A DNA stretch of 5,884 nucleotides, from positions 1 to 5,884 of the forward strand of contig DMAW01000013.1 in the NCBI GenBank assembly GCA_003446375.1, read 5' to 3'. Under the pieces are notes generated by a model. It had not been told where the DNA came from. It saw nothing but the letters and a program-made list of their open reading frames with translations, and ran no database searches. Every line of letters begins with the position of its first letter. Position 1 is the first letter of the stretch. This DNA comes from Eubacteriaceae bacterium (GTDB lineage: Bacteria; Bacillota; Clostridia; Eubacteriales; Alkalibacteraceae). Shown here in pieces: positions 5,852 to 5,884 of the stretch. The translations under genes and the position numbers were made by a program.

Positions 5852-5884
5852 ATGGCAACCATTATAAGCATATCCAATCAAAAA
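5852..5884 (+). CDS. parA: Start of a ParA-type ATPase gene (runs off the window)
   Basis: Only the first 11 codons are present, reading MATIISISNQK. In ParA/Soj-family P-loop ATPases this first beta strand leads directly into the deviant Walker A motif KGGVGKT, and the match of MA-x-I-I-x-I-x-N-Q-K is characteristic. ParA proteins move plasmids, chromosomes or circular integrative elements with a ParB partner that binds a centromere site. A purine-rich ribosome binding site (GGAAAGGAAGG near 5833-5843) supports the start. The repeats and palindromes directly upstream could be its operator or a partition site. The call rests on very few residues but on a distinctive signature. It is likely the first gene of a replication/partition or conjugation module of the element that interrupts the integrase. 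Confidence 0.8.
   Translation, partial: MATIISISNQK

Overview
The window comes from a low-GC Gram-positive bacterium, most likely one of the Clostridia. The signs are AT-rich DNA, strong GGAGG-type ribosome binding sites, intrinsic terminators with U-tracts, and mobile-element gene families typical of Firmicutes. No rRNA, tRNA, CRISPR array or complete insertion sequence is visible.

Layout, left to right. (1) 47-448, plus strand: a small four-helix membrane protein with two His-X13-His pairs, a predicted bis-heme ferric-reductase-like protein, closed by its own terminator at 456-482. (2) 486-878, minus strand: an unrecognised 130-residue acidic protein. (3) 1010-4810, minus strand: a tandem cluster of three large serine recombinase genes, transcribed in the order rec1 (remnant, 3584-4810), rec2 (2619-3587), rec3 (1010-2665). 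The genes overlap and rec3 ends at a terminator at 940-977. Only rec3 keeps a serine catalytic domain. Rec2 starts directly at the DNA-binding 'recombinase' domain, and rec1 has lost about 130 N-terminal residues at a sharp breakpoint near 4810. (4) 4811-5507: a different block with a tandem 11-bp repeat, two hairpins, a small highly charged protein (5051-5392, minus) and its extended -10 promoter. (5) 5508-5681: the C-terminal end of a tyrosine integrase, cut at the catalytic R-H motif. (6) 5682-5884: a new segment that opens with two large imperfect palindromes carrying a repeated ACGGwAAAACCG motif and leads into the first 11 codons of a ParA-type ATPase gene running off the window.

The simplest reading is a mosaic of at least two and probably three mobile elements. 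One uses a multi-subunit large serine recombinase system and has lost part of rec1 where a second, tyrosine-integrase element abuts it. The tyrosine integrase is in turn cut by the end of a third element carrying a partition or replication module (parA). The serine recombinase cluster is probably no longer fully functional because rec1 lacks its catalytic half. The membrane protein at the left may be resident chromosome. The most unusual items are the three-gene recombinase set with a catalytic-domain-less middle member, the two abrupt junctions (near 4810 and 5681), and the nested palindromes with a shared 12-mer upstream of parA.
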